Below are positions 18,263 through 30,256 of a DNA stretch of 64,000 nt, piece by piece. The DNA comes from JASLPR01 sp964496475. GTDB lineage: Bacteria; Chloroflexota; UBA11872; VXNJ01. The stretch covers positions 5,927-69,926 of the forward strand of contig CAZBZS010000006.1 of NCBI GenBank assembly GCA_964496475.1. Reading direction: 5' to 3'. The translations under genes and the position numbers were made by a program. The first letter of the stretch is position 1. Each line of letters begins with the position of its first letter. The notes beneath the pieces are model-generated. The model had not been told where the DNA came from and did not search any database. It worked only from the letters and a program-made list of their open reading frames with translations.

Positions 18263-18544
18263 TCATGCTCGCGGCCCTGTCGATCTCATCCCGGCGTGCC
18301 CTCTGAATACCCGCGTCGGCGCGAACTCACCGAGCTTGTGCCCCACCATATTCTCGGTGATGTAGACCGGCACATGCCGCCGACCATCATGCACCGCAAT
18401 CGTGTGCCCCACCATGTCCGGGAAGATCGTCGACCTTCGGCTCCACGTCCGAATTACCACCTTTTCGCCGCGGCGATCCAGTTCACGCACGCGCTTGATT
18501 AGCCGCTCGTCTACGTAAGGGCCTTTTTTTAGTGATCTAGACAT
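18263..18544 (-). CDS. rpsS: 30S ribosomal protein S19
   Basis: The 93-residue S19 begins [19 protein letters not shown] and contains [20 protein letters not shown] and [15 protein letters not shown]. It pairs with S13 in the 30S head. It follows rplB by 18 bp. Confidence 0.96.
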   Translation of the reverse strand: MSRSLKKGPYVDERLIKRVRELDRRGEKVVIRTWSRRSTIFPDMVGHTIAVHDGRRHVPVYITENMVGHKLGEFAPTRVFRGHAGMRSTGPRA

Positions 18545-18562
18545 CTAAGTGTATTCCGCGTC

Positions 18563-19396
18563 CTAACGCCGACGGCCGCGTCGGCGAATGATAAATTTGT
18601 CGCTCCGTCGCCGTCCCCTGCGGGTCTTGTAACCCATGGCCGGTCGGCCCCAGGGGGTCTTGGGCGGCATTCCCGTCGGAGCCTTGCCCTCGCCCCCACC
18701 GTGCGGGTGGTCGTTGGGATTCATCGCCGATCCGCGCACTGTCGGGCGCCGTCCCATCCAACGGGACCGCCCGGCTTTGCCCAGAGAGACGTTGCTGTGG
18801 TCCTCGTTACCGACCACCCCAATCGTCGCCATACAACGCTGGTGAACCAGACGCATTTCACCCGAGGGCAATCGCAACGTTACCATGCCCCGGTCTTTCG
18901 CCATAACCTGCAACGAAGTACCCGCACTGCGCGCCAGCTGCGCGCCCCGCCCCGGCTGCATTTCCACGCAGTGAACCGTCGTGCCATCAGGAATGTGTTG
19001 AAGCTCCAGCGCGTTGCCCACTCGCAACTCAGCGTCCGGCCCGGACGAAATAACATCCCCCGCCGTAATTCCTCCCGGGGCCAGGATGTAGCGCTTTTCC
19101 CCATCTCGGTAGTGCAGAAGCGCGATCCGCGCCGAGCGGTTCGGGTCGTACTCAATTGCCGCCACCCGCGCCGGGATACCCCCCTTGTCGCGTTTCCAAT
19201 CAATGACCCGAAGCCGGCGCTTCGCCCCGCCCCCGCGGTGGCGCACTGTTATTCGCCCTTGATTGTTGCGACCGGCCTTGCGCTTCTTCGGTCGCAGCAA
19301 CGACTTTTCCGGTTTCTTCTTGCTGAGGTCGGATTGATCTACCGAAATGTAGGCCCGGCGGCCCGGTGATGTGGGTTTGAAGGTTTTCAGAGCCAT
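18563..19396 (-). CDS. rplB: 50S ribosomal protein L2
   Basis: L2 is central to subunit association and the peptidyl-transferase region. The 277-residue protein shows [15 protein letters not shown], the [19 protein letters not shown] block and the C-terminal [19 protein letters not shown] with the conserved functional His. Length is typical. Confidence 0.97.
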   Translation of the reverse strand: MALKTFKPTSPGRRAYISVDQSDLSKKKPEKSLLRPKKRKAGRNNQGRITVRHRGGGAKRRLRVIDWKRDKGGIPARVAAIEYDPNRSARIALLHYRDGEKRYILAPGGITAGDVISSGPDAELRVGNALELQHIPDGTTVHCVEMQPGRGAQLARSAGTSLQVMAKDRGMVTLRLPSGEMRLVHQRCMATIGVVGNEDHSNVSLGKAGRSRWMGRRPTVRGSAMNPNDHPHGGGEGKAPTGMPPKTPWGRPAMGYKTRRGRRRSDKFIIRRRGRRR

Positions 19397-19407
19397 CTAG
19401 TTCTCAC

Positions 19408-19695
19408 CTATACCCCGGCGAAGATTTCGATTGTCTGACCCGGCTGCACGGTCACCGTGGCCTTTTTCCAATCAGGTCGCTTACCCCGGCTGCGCCCGAA
19501 TCGGCGCCATTTTCCCCGCACTCGCGAAACATTCACCTGGGTGACATTCACTTCGAAGATGGCCTCCACCGCTTCCCTGATTTGCGCCTTATTCGCGCGA
19601 TCGGCCACTTCGAACACGTACTTGCCGGCTTCGGCCGCCATGGTCGATTTTTCCGTCACGATCGGCCGCACTATCACGTCACGCAGATCCATCAT
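19408..19695 (-). CDS. rplW: 50S ribosomal protein L23
   Basis: The 95-residue L23 has VIVRPIVTEKSTMAAE, KAQIREAVEAIFEVNVTQVN and FGRSRGKRPDWKKATVTV. It is the docking site for trigger factor and SRP at the tunnel exit. It overlaps rplD by 17 bp. Confidence 0.96.
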   Translation of the reverse strand: MMDLRDVIVRPIVTEKSTMAAEAGKYVFEVADRANKAQIREAVEAIFEVNVTQVNVSRVRGKWRRFGRSRGKRPDWKKATVTVQPGQTIEIFAGV

Positions 19696-20332
19696 CGCCG
19701 CTCCTGCGCATCACTTGCAGCGCCGGTACCGAGGCCACCACGTGACTCGCGGTCAAGATATCGTTCGCGCTCACTGTGTCTGCTCGTGTTACGTTGATCC
19801 TAGGAAGATTGGCCGTTGACCGCGTCAGCCCAACGCTCACATCCACATCCACCAGCAATACCCGATCGTCCAGTCCCGCCTTGTCCAGCCACGCCCGCCT
19901 CGATTTCGTCTTTTCGTCCGCCAAGTCAAAACTCTTGATGACGCTCAACGCCCCGGCCACGACCTTTAGCCCCACCGCCACCCGAAACGCCGTCGCCCGT
20001 TCCCGCCGGTTGAGACTGCGCCCGTAATCCCGCGGCTTCGGCGCAAACACCACGCCCCCACCTTTCCATTGGGGCGAGCGGATAGAGCCCTGCCGAGCCC
20101 GCCCGGTACCCTTCTGCCGCCACGGCTTTCGCCCGCCTCCCCGCACCTCCCCACGCGATTTGGTCGATTGCGTGCCACGACGCAAATTCGCCTGGTGATC
20201 CACTATCGTCCGCTTCAAAATTTCGATCGGCACATCGACCGTCAGAAACTCGGCGGGGACCTCGACGGTCCCAACTACATTACCGTCGGGATCCAACTCC
20301 CGAGCGGAGGCGGAATCAGACTTACCCGCCAT
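19679..20332 (-). CDS. rplD: 50S ribosomal protein L4
   Basis: The 217-residue L4 has the long rRNA-penetrating loop GTQSTKSRGEVRGGGRKPWRQKGTGRARQGS and the globular parts on both sides. L4 lines the exit tunnel and in E. coli represses the S10 operon. No recognisable S10-type leader is present here, as rpsJ directly follows tuf. The start shares one base with the rplC stop. Confidence 0.95.
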   Translation of the reverse strand: MAGKSDSASARELDPDGNVVGTVEVPAEFLTVDVPIEILKRTIVDHQANLRRGTQSTKSRGEVRGGGRKPWRQKGTGRARQGSIRSPQWKGGGVVFAPKPRDYGRSLNRRERATAFRVAVGLKVVAGALSVIKSFDLADEKTKSRRAWLDKAGLDDRVLLVDVDVSVGLTRSTANLPRINVTRADTVSANDILTASHVVASVPALQVMRRSGDDGSA

Positions 20333-20955
20333 TATTCCGGCCCCGGTCTCAGCAGCACGATGGATCCGTTATAGCCGGGCACCGGCCCCTTCAGCAGCAC
20401 CACGTTCCGCTCTTCCTCAACGCGCACCACCAACACATTCTTCACGCTCACCCGCGCACCGCCAAGGTGGCCCGCCATCCGCGTGCCTTTAAACACCCGG
20501 CCCGGGGTCGTGCCAGCGCCTATCGAACCCGGAGCTCGCTCCCGGTCGGACTGGCCGTGAGTACGCTTGCCGCCGTGATAACCGTGTCGTTTCATCACTC
20601 CAGCAAAGCCCTTACCCTTGGACGTACTGGTCACCGTGAGCCGCTGACCCTGGATGAACTGACCGGCCGTCACCGCATCCCCAACCGCCACCTCGACCTC
20701 GCCTTCCGTGCGGAATTCGCGCAGATGGCGCAGCGGCGATATTTCGCCCAGATGGCCGAGTTGCCCCTGCGTCAGTTTCGATTCTCGTACCTCGCCGTAC
20801 CCCATCTGCACAGCGCCGTAGCCATCGTTGGCCAGGGTCTTCACCTGCGTCACGCTGCACGGCCCCGCCTCCACCACGGTGACCGGCACGAAATGCCCTG
20901 AGTCATCGTAAACATGGGTCATTCCCAGTTTCTTCCCGATCAAACCGATACTCAC
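20332..20955 (-). CDS. rplC: 50S ribosomal protein L3
   Basis: The 207-residue L3 starts [20 protein letters not shown] and contains [21 protein letters not shown], the extension reaching towards the peptidyl-transferase centre, followed by [23 protein letters not shown]. It follows rpsJ by 7 bp. Confidence 0.96.
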   Translation of the reverse strand: MSIGLIGKKLGMTHVYDDSGHFVPVTVVEAGPCSVTQVKTLANDGYGAVQMGYGEVRESKLTQGQLGHLGEISPLRHLREFRTEGEVEVAVGDAVTAGQFIQGQRLTVTSTSKGKGFAGVMKRHGYHGGKRTHGQSDRERAPGSIGAGTTPGRVFKGTRMAGHLGGARVSVKNVLVVRVEEERNVVLLKGPVPGYNGSIVLLRPGPE

Positions 20956-20962
20956 GGCCTTA

Positions 20963-21307
20963 CTACGACTTCAGCTCTATGTCGACGCCGGCCGGCAGAT
21001 CGAGATTGAGCAGCGCGACCATCGTCTCCGGTTTCGGATCGATGACGTCGATCAGTCTCCGGTGCGTGCGCATCTCGAACTGTTCCCGCGAATCCTTGTC
21101 GATAAACGGCGATCGGATCACCGTCCACTTATTTATCTTCGTCGGCAACGGAATCGGCCCGCGCACCTCAGCCCCTGTACGCTCGGCGTTCTCAATAATC
21201 CGCCCGGCCGACTGATCCAGAACACGGTGATCGTATGCCTTCAGCCGAATCCGGATCCGCTGCTGCCGGGGGTTGCGCCGTCGTCTCTTTGACGTTCTTT
21301 CAGCCAG
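20963..21307 (-). CDS. rpsJ: 30S ribosomal protein S10, probable CTG start
   Basis: S10 homology begins at [21 protein letters not shown] and continues through [19 protein letters not shown] to the end. No ATG, GTG or TTG lies in frame before the conserved N-terminal region: the frame opens after a TGA at 21314-21316, and the first standard start is a GTG (21166) that would cut off about 30 essential residues. The most plausible start is CTG at 21307, ten bases after an AAGGA ribosome-binding site next to the tuf stop. ATC or ATT initiation or a sequencing error are alternatives. With CTG the product is 114 residues, with about 14 extra mostly basic residues. S10 also takes part in NusB-dependent antitermination. 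Confidence 0.85.
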   Translation of the reverse strand: MAERTSKRRRRNPRQQRIRIRLKAYDHRVLDQSAGRIIENAERTGAEVRGPIPLPTKINKWTVIRSPFIDKDSREQFEMRTHRRLIDVIDPKPETMVALLNLDLPAGVDIELKS

Positions 21308-21322
21308 GGTGATTCAATCCTT

Positions 21323-22525
<1,203 letters not shown>

Positions 22526-22608
22526 CTATCCCTCTGATTTCTTCGATGAAAGCCGGGCCGTCCCGATTGTCCTAATAAGCTTCACGCGAGGTGCCTTTCC
22601 CAGTTCAC

Positions 22609-24678
22609 TCAGGTGGTCGCGAACTCCGAACTCATCGCAGCCACGGCCACTTCCGCGTAATGGGCGAATTCAAGGGTGAACGTGCCGCGCCCTTGCGTTA
22701 GCGAACGCAACTCGCCAGCATACCCGAACAAACCCGCCAGCGGGGCGAACGCGCTCACGTGGACTTGCCCCCCGTCAACCGCCGCGTCGCGAATCTCAGC
22801 CTTCTTCGACGCCAGGTTGCCCACCACTTCCCCCATGTAGTTTTCCGGTGCGATAACTTGCAGCTCCATGATCGGTTCCAGCACCACGCTTCGGGCCTTC
22901 GAGAACCCGTCCTTAACCGCCATCGATCCCGCAATCTGAAAGGCAAGCTCCGAAGAGTCCACCTGATGGGAAGAACCATCCAGAATCGTCACTCTGACAT
23001 CAGTCATCGGATACCCGTGCGGGCCATCAGTCAGAGCATTCGTGATGCCGGTTTCGACGGCAGATATGAATTCTAGCGGAATCGATCCACCAACGACCTT
23101 TCTATCGATGGAATTGCCCGTCCCCGGCGCCTCTGGCTCAAGCCCCAGCACCACATGGCCGTACTGGCCGCGTCCACCCGTCTGGCGGATGAATTTACCC
23201 TCGGCTTCCACCGTCCGGCGTATCGTTCCCCGGTACGCAACCTGCGGCGCCCCGACATTGGCCTGTATCCCGAACTCCCGCCTCATCCGGTCCACCAGCA
23301 CCTCGAGGTGCAGCTCGCCCATACCGGCGATGATCATCTGGCCGGTTTCGCTGTCCGAGCTGACCTGGAACGTGGGATCTTCTTCACTTAACCGTTTCAG
23401 GGCCTCCGTCATCTTGTCCTGATCGCCCTGGCCAATCGGCTCAACCGCCACTCGCACCACCGGCGTCGGGAACGTGATCGGCTCCAGCAGGAACGGTCTC
23501 TTCCGATCCAGCAACGTGTCACCCGTCGAGCTATTTCGAAGACCGATCGCCGCCACGATATCTCCCGCGACCACACCTTCCTTCACTTGCTCGCGCTTAT
23601 CGGCATGCATCCGCAGGAGCCGCCCTATTCGCTCGCGGCTACCCTGCGTCACGTTGTACACCTGATCGCCCGGATTTAGCGTACCCGAATAGATACGCAG
23701 ATAAGTCAACCGGCCGCTGAACGGGTCGCTTACGATCTTGAACGCCAGCGCCACCAGCGGCGCCTCCGGGTCAGGCGAACACAGGACCGTCTCCCCCGTC
23801 TTCGTGTCGACCGCCTCTACCGAGGGCACGTCGATCGGCGACGGAAGATAGTCGATCACCGCGTCAATAATTGCTGATACTCCCTTATTGCGAAGCGCCG
23901 ATCCCGCCAGCACCGGTACGATCTCGTTAGCCAGCGTCCCGCGCCGGATCGCTTGCCGCAGCTTCTCGGCGCTTATCTCTTTAGCTCCAAGATAGAGGAC
24001 AGCGATGTCGTAATCGATATCCGCGACCACCTCGATCAGGTTCTCGCGCGCCTCTCCGGCCGCCTGCAGTGCCTCCTCCTCAATCGGTCCGATTTCCACC
24101 GGCTCCATCCCATCGCCGGCAAAGTTCCGCTGGTTCATTTCCACCAGATCCACCACCGCCCGAAAGTCGTTCTCCATGCCAATTGGGAGCTGCACCACGG
24201 CCGGCACCGCATCCAGCCGATCCCGAATCATCTCAACCGTGCGCTCCAGGCTAGCCCCACGCCGGTCCATCTTGTTCACGAAACAAAATCGCGGCACGTT
24301 GTAGCGATCCGCCTGGCGCCACACCGTTTCCGACTGAGGCTGCACCCCCGCCACCGCATCCAGCACCACCACCCCCCCATCGAGCACTCGCAACGATCTC
24401 TCCACTTCCGCCGTGAAATCCACATGCCCCGGCGTGTCGATGACGTTGATTCGGTGATCCTGCCAGAAGCACGTCGTAGCCGCCGCCGTTATCGTGATCC
24501 CGCGCTCCCGTTCCTGCACCATCCAGTCCATCGTAGCCGCACCGTCATGCACCTCGCCCGTGCGGTGAATCCGACCCGTATAAAAGAGAATCCGCTCCGT
24601 CACCGTCGTCTTGCCAGCGTCAATGTGCGCGATTATCCCGATGTTGCGCGTGAAATCAAGTCCAGATGGGGAGACCAT
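22609..24678 (-). CDS. fusA: Translation elongation factor G
   Basis: EF-G drives translocation and, with the recycling factor, ribosome recycling. The 689-residue protein has [18 protein letters not shown], the switch-[23 protein letters not shown], the NKMD guanine-recognition motif and domain IV/V segments such as [12 protein letters not shown] and [19 protein letters not shown]. Length is normal for EF-G1. It lies between rpsG and tuf with an 83-bp gap to tuf. Confidence 0.97.
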   Translation of the reverse strand: MVSPSGLDFTRNIGIIAHIDAGKTTVTERILFYTGRIHRTGEVHDGAATMDWMVQERERGITITAAATTCFWQDHRINVIDTPGHVDFTAEVERSLRVLDGGVVVLDAVAGVQPQSETVWRQADRYNVPRFCFVNKMDRRGASLERTVEMIRDRLDAVPAVVQLPIGMENDFRAVVDLVEMNQRNFAGDGMEPVEIGPIEEEALQAAGEARENLIEVVADIDYDIAVLYLGAKEISAEKLRQAIRRGTLANEIVPVLAGSALRNKGVSAIIDAVIDYLPSPIDVPSVEAVDTKTGETVLCSPDPEAPLVALAFKIVSDPFSGRLTYLRIYSGTLNPGDQVYNVTQGSRERIGRLLRMHADKREQVKEGVVAGDIVAAIGLRNSSTGDTLLDRKRPFLLEPITFPTPVVRVAVEPIGQGDQDKMTEALKRLSEEDPTFQVSSDSETGQMIIAGMGELHLEVLVDRMRREFGIQANVGAPQVAYRGTIRRTVEAEGKFIRQTGGRGQYGHVVLGLEPEAPGTGNSIDRKVVGGSIPLEFISAVETGITNALTDGPHGYPMTDVRVTILDGSSHQVDSSELAFQIAGSMAVKDGFSKARSVVLEPIMELQVIAPENYMGEVVGNLASKKAEIRDAAVDGGQVHVSAFAPLAGLFGYAGELRSLTQGRGTFTLEFAHYAEVAVAAMSSEFATT

Positions 24679-24715
24679 TTGTCAGTAGTACCTCAGAATC
24701 GTCGCCGCGACCAAC

Positions 24716-25186
24716 CTACCAGCGGTAGTGCGCGAAGGCTTTATTGGCGTCAGCCATACGGTGACTTTCTTCTTTCCGTCGAACCGCCGCGCCCTCACTG
24801 TTCGCCGCCTCCACGATCTCCGCCGCCAGCCGTTCGATCATCGTCTTCCCCGCCCGCGATTGCGCCGCCTGCACCAGCCAACGAACCGCCAGTGAATACC
24901 GCCGGTCGCCGCGGATTTCGATCGGCACCTGGTACGTGGCTCCGCCCACCCGCCTGGGTTTCACTTCCAGGTGGGGGGTGGCGTTCCGGATCGCCGCTTC
25001 AAACACCTCCACCGGATCGGCCCCGGTACGTTCTTCCACCATATCGAAAGCCCGATACAGCATCCTCTGCGCCAAGGATTTCTTCCCGTCCTTCATCAGC
25101 ATGTTGGTGAAGCGCGACACGCTTCTGTTGTGATATTTAGGGTCCGGTTGGACCGGCCTTTTCGGTGGCCTATTTCGTCTCGGCAT
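24716..25186 (-). CDS. rpsG: 30S ribosomal protein S7
   Basis: S7 initiates assembly of the 30S head and contacts the E site. The 156-residue protein has VQPDPKYHNRSVSRFTNMLMKDGKK, KPRRVGGATYQVPIEI and the C-terminal RKEESHRMADANKAFAHYRW. A good ribosome-binding site (AAAGGA) precedes the ATG. Its 115-bp upstream gap to rpsL contains a strong hairpin, listed separately. Confidence 0.97.
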   Translation of the reverse strand: MPRRNRPPKRPVQPDPKYHNRSVSRFTNMLMKDGKKSLAQRMLYRAFDMVEERTGADPVEVFEAAIRNATPHLEVKPRRVGGATYQVPIEIRGDRRYSLAVRWLVQAAQSRAGKTMIERLAAEIVEAANSEGAAVRRKEESHRMADANKAFAHYRW

Positions 25187-25200
25187 TTATCCTTTGTTCC

Positions 25201-25250
25201 CGGGTTTTCCCGCCTGTTTGTGCGCCGGGGCCTTCGCCCCGCACGAACAG
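25201..25250 (-). promoter_or_regulatory. Strong mRNA hairpins between rpsL and rpsG
   Basis: In the transcribed strand two structures are adjacent. The large one (25214-25250) pairs a 10-bp outer stem (CTGTTTGTGC with GCACGAACAG, one G-U in RNA) and a 5-bp inner stem GGGGC/GCCCC closed by a CTTC/GAAG loop, with a three-base bulge. A smaller CGGG-TTTT-CCCG hairpin (25201-25212) follows towards the rpsG start. In E. coli the rpsL-rpsG intercistronic region is where S7 binds to repress its own translation, so a regulatory role is plausible. No T-run argues against termination. Confidence 0.55.
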
Positions 25251-25301
25251 ATTTACACTATGGTTTGACGGTGATACTCCTGGTACCCGGCGCGCTCGTA
25301 T

Positions 25302-25712
25302 TTAAGTTTGTTTCGCACCGTACTTCGAGCGGCTCTGCTTCCGATCCTCGACACCCAGCGCATCGTATGCGCCTCGCACTATGTGGTAGCGGACCCCGGG
25401 CAGGTCTTTCACCCGTCCCCCCCGGACCAACACCACCGAGTGCTCTTGCAGCGTGTGCCCCTCACCCGGAATATAAGCTAGGACTTCCATTCCGTTGGAC
25501 AGCCTTACCCGCGCCACCTTGCGCAGAGCAGAGTTCGGCTTTTTGGGCGTAACCGTGCGTACCTGCACGCACACCCCCCGCTTTTGCGGCGAGCCGCCCG
25601 TCCGAACCATCCGGCGTTTGATGCTGTTGTACGACCAGTGCAATGCCGGCGCCGCAACTTTGCGACGGGCTTTGCGCCGTCCTTTTCGCACCAGTTGGCT
25701 GATAGTGGGCAA
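25302..25712 (-). CDS. rpsL: 30S ribosomal protein S12
   Basis: S12 monitors codon-anticodon pairing. The 136-residue protein has [18 protein letters not shown], then a 14-residue insertion around [10 protein letters not shown] of the Firmicutes/Chloroflexi kind, then [23 protein letters not shown] with the Lys tied to streptomycin response, and [29 protein letters not shown]. The insertion is a useful lineage hint. Gaps of 139 bp to rpoC and 115 bp to rpsG are the longest in this gene run. Confidence 0.97.
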   Translation of the reverse strand: MPTISQLVRKGRRKARRKVAAPALHWSYNSIKRRMVRTGGSPQKRGVCVQVRTVTPKKPNSALRKVARVRLSNGMEVLAYIPGEGHTLQEHSVVLVRGGRVKDLPGVRYHIVRGAYDALGVEDRKQSRSKYGAKQT

Positions 25713-25751
25713 GGCTGACTAAATCACGTTCTGTGGGGGGACGAGGCATAC

Positions 25752-25777
25752 CGCTGGCGCCCCGAGGCGCCGGAGCG
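25752..25777 (-). terminator. GC-rich hairpin between rpoC and rpsL
   Basis: The 139-bp rpoC-rpsL gap holds a stem of CGCT plus GGCGCC pairing with GGCGCC plus AGCG, with a CCGA loop and a two-base bulge. No T-run follows in the direction of transcription, so it may be an RNA-processing or attenuation element rather than a full terminator. A possible -35 (TTGACC) for an rpsL promoter lies just upstream of it, but its -10 is poor. Confidence 0.35.
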
Positions 25778-25851
25778 AGAGGCTACCATCCTCACCACTT
25801 TACGGTCAATCATTTGACAGGGGTGACACGCCGTATTGACAACATCCCTAG

Positions 25852-28800
25852 CTACTCCACTACCGGGTCGGCGCCGACCTCGGGTTTTTCACCAGGATCG
25901 TCGGCCGCAACGGTCGTCGTTTTGCCCTCGCCGTTGGCCTTCGCGGTTGAATCCCCGTTCGCGGCGGCGTCGCCGTTTTCGTCGCCGGTGACAATCGCCT
26001 CCCCAGCGTCGTCGGCCTCGGCATCTTCCAACGCCTCGCCCGCCGCCTCAAACGCACTCAGCAGCGCAAACCGGCCCACACCCTTCCCGGTTCCGGCCGG
26101 GATCAGCTTGCCGATGATCACATTTTCCTTGAGGCCGCGCAGACGGTCGACCGAGCCCTGTAGCGCCGCCTCGGTCAGCACTCTCGTAGTGTCCTGGAAC
26201 GAAGCCGCCGCCAAGAAACTGTCGGTATTGAGCGACGCCTTGGTGACCCCGAGCAGCACCGGCGACCCCTTCGCCACCTCACCACCATCCGCCACCGCCG
26301 CCTCATTGATGAGCGCGAATCGCAACTTGTCCACCAGCTCGTCGGGCAACAAATCAGTATCTCCCGACTCGTCGATTCGGATTTTCCGCAGCATCTGCCG
26401 GATGACTATCTCAACGTGTTTATCGCTCACCGGAACCCCAACCACCCTGTAGGTGGTCTGGATTTCGTTCAACAGATATCGCTGCAAGTTGGTCTCGCCT
26501 CGAATCCGGATGACGTCATGCGGGTTCAGCGAGCCCTCCGTCAGCTGTCGACCCTTCACCACCGTATCGCCGCTCTTCACGTACAGCCGGGCCGAGTGCG
26601 AGATTGGGTATTCAAGCGTGTCCGTCGCCTCACTGCTCACCACGATTCTCTTCTTCGTGACCTTAGTGATACCGGCAAATTCGGCCAGGATCGGATCACC
26701 CTCGGCCCTCTTGCCGTCCACCGGAATCGCCTCCGCGATTACTGCCCCCTTATCCACTTGCTTCTTGCTGACCACCTTCGACTTGTACCCCGCCGGGATC
26801 TCAACCTCCTGCCGCAGAACGCCCGCGTTGGTGAGCTTAAGGAAAATGGCCTCCTCCTCATGCAACACCTCGATGTCACCGTCCATTTCCGCTATGACAG
26901 CCTGTCCCTTCGGCACCCGCGCCTCAAAGATTTCCTCCACCCGCGGCAGGCCGCGGGTAATGTCGTCCGCTCGGTAGGTGCCGCCCGTGTGGAACGTGCG
27001 CATCGTTAGCTGCGTCGCCGGCTCGCCGATGGACTGGGCCGCGATGATCCCCACCGCCGTACCAATGTCCACAGGCTCATTGCGCGCCAGGTCCAGCCCG
27101 TAACACTGCTGGCATATCCCTCGCTCCGCCAAGCAACTCATGACCGTGCGTACGGTCACGTTTTGCACATCCCGCTCTTCAAGGAGGTCACGTTCCTCCA
27201 GCCCCACAACCTCCGGAGCGCGGATAAGAATCTCGCCAGTTTTGGCGTCCACCACATCCTCCACCAACACCCGGCCGAACGCCCGAGAAGCGATTGAGTC
27301 GCCATAGTCGAACTCAGCCCCGGCCACAATCTCCAGGCCCTCCTTGGTGCCGCAATCTTCAATCGTGACGATCGTGTCCTGACAAACATCCACTAGGCGC
27401 CTCGTCAGATAGCCCGAATCGGCCGTCCGCAACGCCGTATCGGCAAGACCCTTCCGGGCTCCGTGCGTGGATATGAAGTATTCGAAGACGCTCAAGCCCT
27501 CACGGAAATTGGAGCGCACCGGCATCTCGATCACCCGGCCGTTCGGGTCCGTCATCAGGCCGCGCATTCCGGCGATCTGGCGAATCTGGTCAAAATTTCC
27601 CTTCGCCGAGCCCGAGGCGCCCATCAGGTACACCGGGCCCAGCGGGTCCAGCGCATCCTCAACCGCCTCGCTGACACTCTTCATCGCCGCCGCCCAGGAG
27701 CGCACGTGCAGGTTGTAGCGTTCCTGCTCGGTCACGATCCCCTGACTGAATTGACCCTGAATTTTTTCCACCGCCGCTTGGGTGTCGTGCAGGATCTCGT
27801 CCTTTATCGTCGGGATGGTGAGATCGCTCATCGCCATCGTCACCCCGGACCGCGTGGCCCAGTGGAACCCGATCGTCATCAGATCATCGGCCACCCTCAC
27901 GCACACCGGCGAACCGTATTCGTAGTAGATATCGGTTATCAGATCCTTCAGCTCGCTCTTGCCCAGCAGGCTCTCCACTGGCCGCGCTTCCGGCGGCAGG
28001 ATATCCCCGAAAAATACCCGTCCGGCCGACGTCTTAAATGTCGATCCCGCCGGTCGCTCTTCCGTGATCGCCACCTCACCCTCATTCGCGCGCAGAAGAA
28101 TCTCCTCGTGAAGATCGATCAGCCCGGAGTCAAACGCGGACATCACCTCGTTGGCGTCGGTGTAGGCGCGCGGGTGATCCCGTTTGGCCACCGGCGGCAG
28201 CGTCAGGTAATAGCATCCTAGAATCATGTCCTTCGTCGGCCCGATCACCGGCGAGCCGTCCGCGGGAGAGAGCAGATTTCGGCTGCTCATCATCAGCTGG
28301 CGAGCCTCTTCCTGAGCGGCCATCGAAAGCGGCACATGAACCGCCATCTGGTCACCGTCAAAATCGGCGTTATAGGAGAAACACACCAGCGGGTGTATCT
28401 GAATCGCGCTTCCTTGAACCAGTCTAATATTGAAACCTTGGATTCCGAGTCGGTGCAGCGTCGGAGCCCGATTCAGCAGTATCGGATGATTCCGGGTCAC
28501 CTGATCCAGAATGTCCCAGACCTCTGGATCGGCCCGTTCCACCACCCGCTTCGCACTCTTGATGTTGGTTGCCAGCCCGTAGTCCACCAGCCGGCGCATC
28601 ACGAACGGTTTGAACAGCTCCAACGCCATCCGCGTCGGCAAGCCGCACTCATCCAATTTCAGGTCCGGGCCCACGACGATTACCGAACGCCCCGAATAGT
28701 CCACGCGTTTCCCAAGCAGGTTCTGTCGGAACCGCCCCTGCTTGCCTCGCAACAAGTCGCTCAGCGACTTGTACGGGTGCGATCCCGAGCCGGTGATCGG

Positions 28801-30243
28801 CCGCCCCCGGCGGCCGTTGTCCACCAGGGCATCCACCGCCTCCTGCAACATCCGTTTCTCGTTACGTACGATAATCTCCGGAGCCCCGAGCTCGATCAAC
28901 CGCTTCAACCGATTATTCCGGTTGATCACCCGGCGATAGAGATCGTTGAGATCGCTGGTGGCAAACCGGCCGCCATCCAGTTGAACCATCGGCCTCAGGT
29001 CGGGCGGAAGCACCGGCAGAACCGTGATGATCATCCATTCAGGCCGGTTCCCCGAACGGCGAAACGCCTCGATCACCCGAAGCCGTTTGGTCGCCTTGCG
29101 CCGTCTCTGGATCGAGTTGGCGCTGAGATCGAGGCGCACTTCCTCGGCCAGATCGTCCAGGTCCAATTGCCCGATTAGCTCCAGCATCGCCTCCGCACCG
29201 CTCGACGCCTCAAAAATATCGCCCACGGTGCCCTGGAGCTCCTGATGACGCAGTTCGGACAGCAGTTGCCGCGAGACAATCGAGTCGAGATCAGTGGCGC
29301 GGCGCTCATAAAATTCGTCAACCTCCACCAATCGCTCCGTCACCGTCTCGTCCGAGCGCGCGCGCTGTTCCTCTACCCTCGTGTGCTCGTTGACGATATT
29401 CGCCTCACGTCGCGAGTCCACGTCCAGTCGATCGGCTTCAAGCTGTTCTCGGATGGCGTTTGTCGCCTCCTCGAAGGCCGGCTCCACCAATTTTGCATGC
29501 CGAGCCGTGATTTTCGTCCCCGTCTTGACGATCGGGTCTTCCTTCCAGCTCAGCTTTATCTCGTCCGGCGCCTTCTGCGCCTTATTCTCCGTCAGAACCC
29601 TCGTCACCGTGTCCGCCTCGGTGCGCAGCTCGGCGATCTTTTCATCAGCGGCGGTCGCCAGCTGGGCGGCCTCGTTGTCGAAGCGCGACCTGATCTCCAG
29701 AACCTGGCGCTCCAGATCGTCATCTAGCGAATCGATCATGTCCTCAACTTCGATCCGCGTCTCCTCGAGACGGGCCTTGTGGTCCTTCTCGAGATCGCCT
29801 ATCGCCTTGGCTCGTTTCTCCTCGTCGACATCCGTGATGATGAACGAAGCGAAATAGATGATCTTCTCGAGATTGCGCGGCGAGATGTCCAGCAGCTGGC
29901 CCAGGCGGCTGGGCGTGCCTTTCACGTACCAGATGTGAGTCGACGGGGTTGCCAGCTCGACGTGCCCCATGCGTTCCCGCCGCACCCGCGTCCGCGTTAC
30001 TTCCACCCCGCACTTATCACAGATGATTCCCTTGTAGGTGATGCGCTTGTACTTGCCACAGGCGCATTCCCAGTCCTTAGTCGGACCAAATATCCGCTCG
30101 CAGAAAAGCCCATCTCGCTCCGGCTTCAGCGTCCGGTAGTTAATGGTCTCCGGTTTCAGAACCTCGCCGTATGACCACGACCGAATCTGCTCCGGGGAGG
30201 CCAGGCCAATTCGTATCGCGTCAAAGTCGTTGACTTCCAGCAT
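25852..30243 (-). CDS. rpoC: RNA polymerase beta' subunit
   Basis: The 1463-residue beta' subunit forms the active-site side of RNA polymerase. The N-terminal zinc site uses Cys60, Cys62, Cys75 and Cys78; the catalytic magnesium motif NADFDGDQM is at 625-633; the second zinc cluster includes CGTKEG and [11 protein letters not shown]. Between FASFIITD (about 137) and the block starting near GAEAMLELI (about 349) lies roughly 200 residues of charged, coiled-coil-like sequence, far longer than in E. coli. The C-terminal 70 residues after [18 protein letters not shown] are acidic and low complexity. It begins 13 bp after rpoB. Confidence 0.97.
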   Translation of the reverse strand: MLEVNDFDAIRIGLASPEQIRSWSYGEVLKPETINYRTLKPERDGLFCERIFGPTKDWECACGKYKRITYKGIICDKCGVEVTRTRVRRERMGHVELATPSTHIWYVKGTPSRLGQLLDISPRNLEKIIYFASFIITDVDEEKRAKAIGDLEKDHKARLEETRIEVEDMIDSLDDDLERQVLEIRSRFDNEAAQLATAADEKIAELRTEADTVTRVLTENKAQKAPDEIKLSWKEDPIVKTGTKITARHAKLVEPAFEEATNAIREQLEADRLDVDSRREANIVNEHTRVEEQRARSDETVTERLVEVDEFYERRATDLDSIVSRQLLSELRHQELQGTVGDIFEASSGAEAMLELIGQLDLDDLAEEVRLDLSANSIQRRRKATKRLRVIEAFRRSGNRPEWMIITVLPVLPPDLRPMVQLDGGRFATSDLNDLYRRVINRNNRLKRLIELGAPEIIVRNEKRMLQEAVDALVDNGRRGRPITGSGSHPYKSLSDLLRGKQGRFRQNLLGKRVDYSGRSVIVVGPDLKLDECGLPTRMALELFKPFVMRRLVDYGLATNIKSAKRVVERADPEVWDILDQVTRNHPILLNRAPTLHRLGIQGFNIRLVQGSAIQIHPLVCFSYNADFDGDQMAVHVPLSMAAQEEARQLMMSSRNLLSPADGSPVIGPTKDMILGCYYLTLPPVAKRDHPRAYTDANEVMSAFDSGLIDLHEEILLRANEGEVAITEERPAGSTFKTSAGRVFFGDILPPEARPVESLLGKSELKDLITDIYYEYGSPVCVRVADDLMTIGFHWATRSGVTMAMSDLTIPTIKDEILHDTQAAVEKIQGQFSQGIVTEQERYNLHVRSWAAAMKSVSEAVEDALDPLGPVYLMGASGSAKGNFDQIRQIAGMRGLMTDPNGRVIEMPVRSNFREGLSVFEYFISTHGARKGLADTALRTADSGYLTRRLVDVCQDTIVTIEDCGTKEGLEIVAGAEFDYGDSIASRAFGRVLVEDVVDAKTGEILIRAPEVVGLEERDLLEERDVQNVTVRTVMSCLAERGICQQCYGLDLARNEPVDIGTAVGIIAAQSIGEPATQLTMRTFHTGGTYRADDITRGLPRVEEIFEARVPKGQAVIAEMDGDIEVLHEEEAIFLKLTNAGVLRQEVEIPAGYKSKVVSKKQVDKGAVIAEAIPVDGKRAEGDPILAEFAGITKVTKKRIVVSSEATDTLEYPISHSARLYVKSGDTVVKGRQLTEGSLNPHDVIRIRGETNLQRYLLNEIQTTYRVVGVPVSDKHVEIVIRQMLRKIRIDESGDTDLLPDELVDKLRFALINEAAVADGGEVAKGSPVLLGVTKASLNTDSFLAAASFQDTTRVLTEAALQGSVDRLRGLKENVIIGKLIPAGTGKGVGRFALLSAFEAAGEALEDAEADDAGEAIVTGDENGDAAANGDSTAKANGEGKTTTVAADDPGEKPEVGADPVVE

Positions 30244-30256
30244 TGCCGTTTATCCC

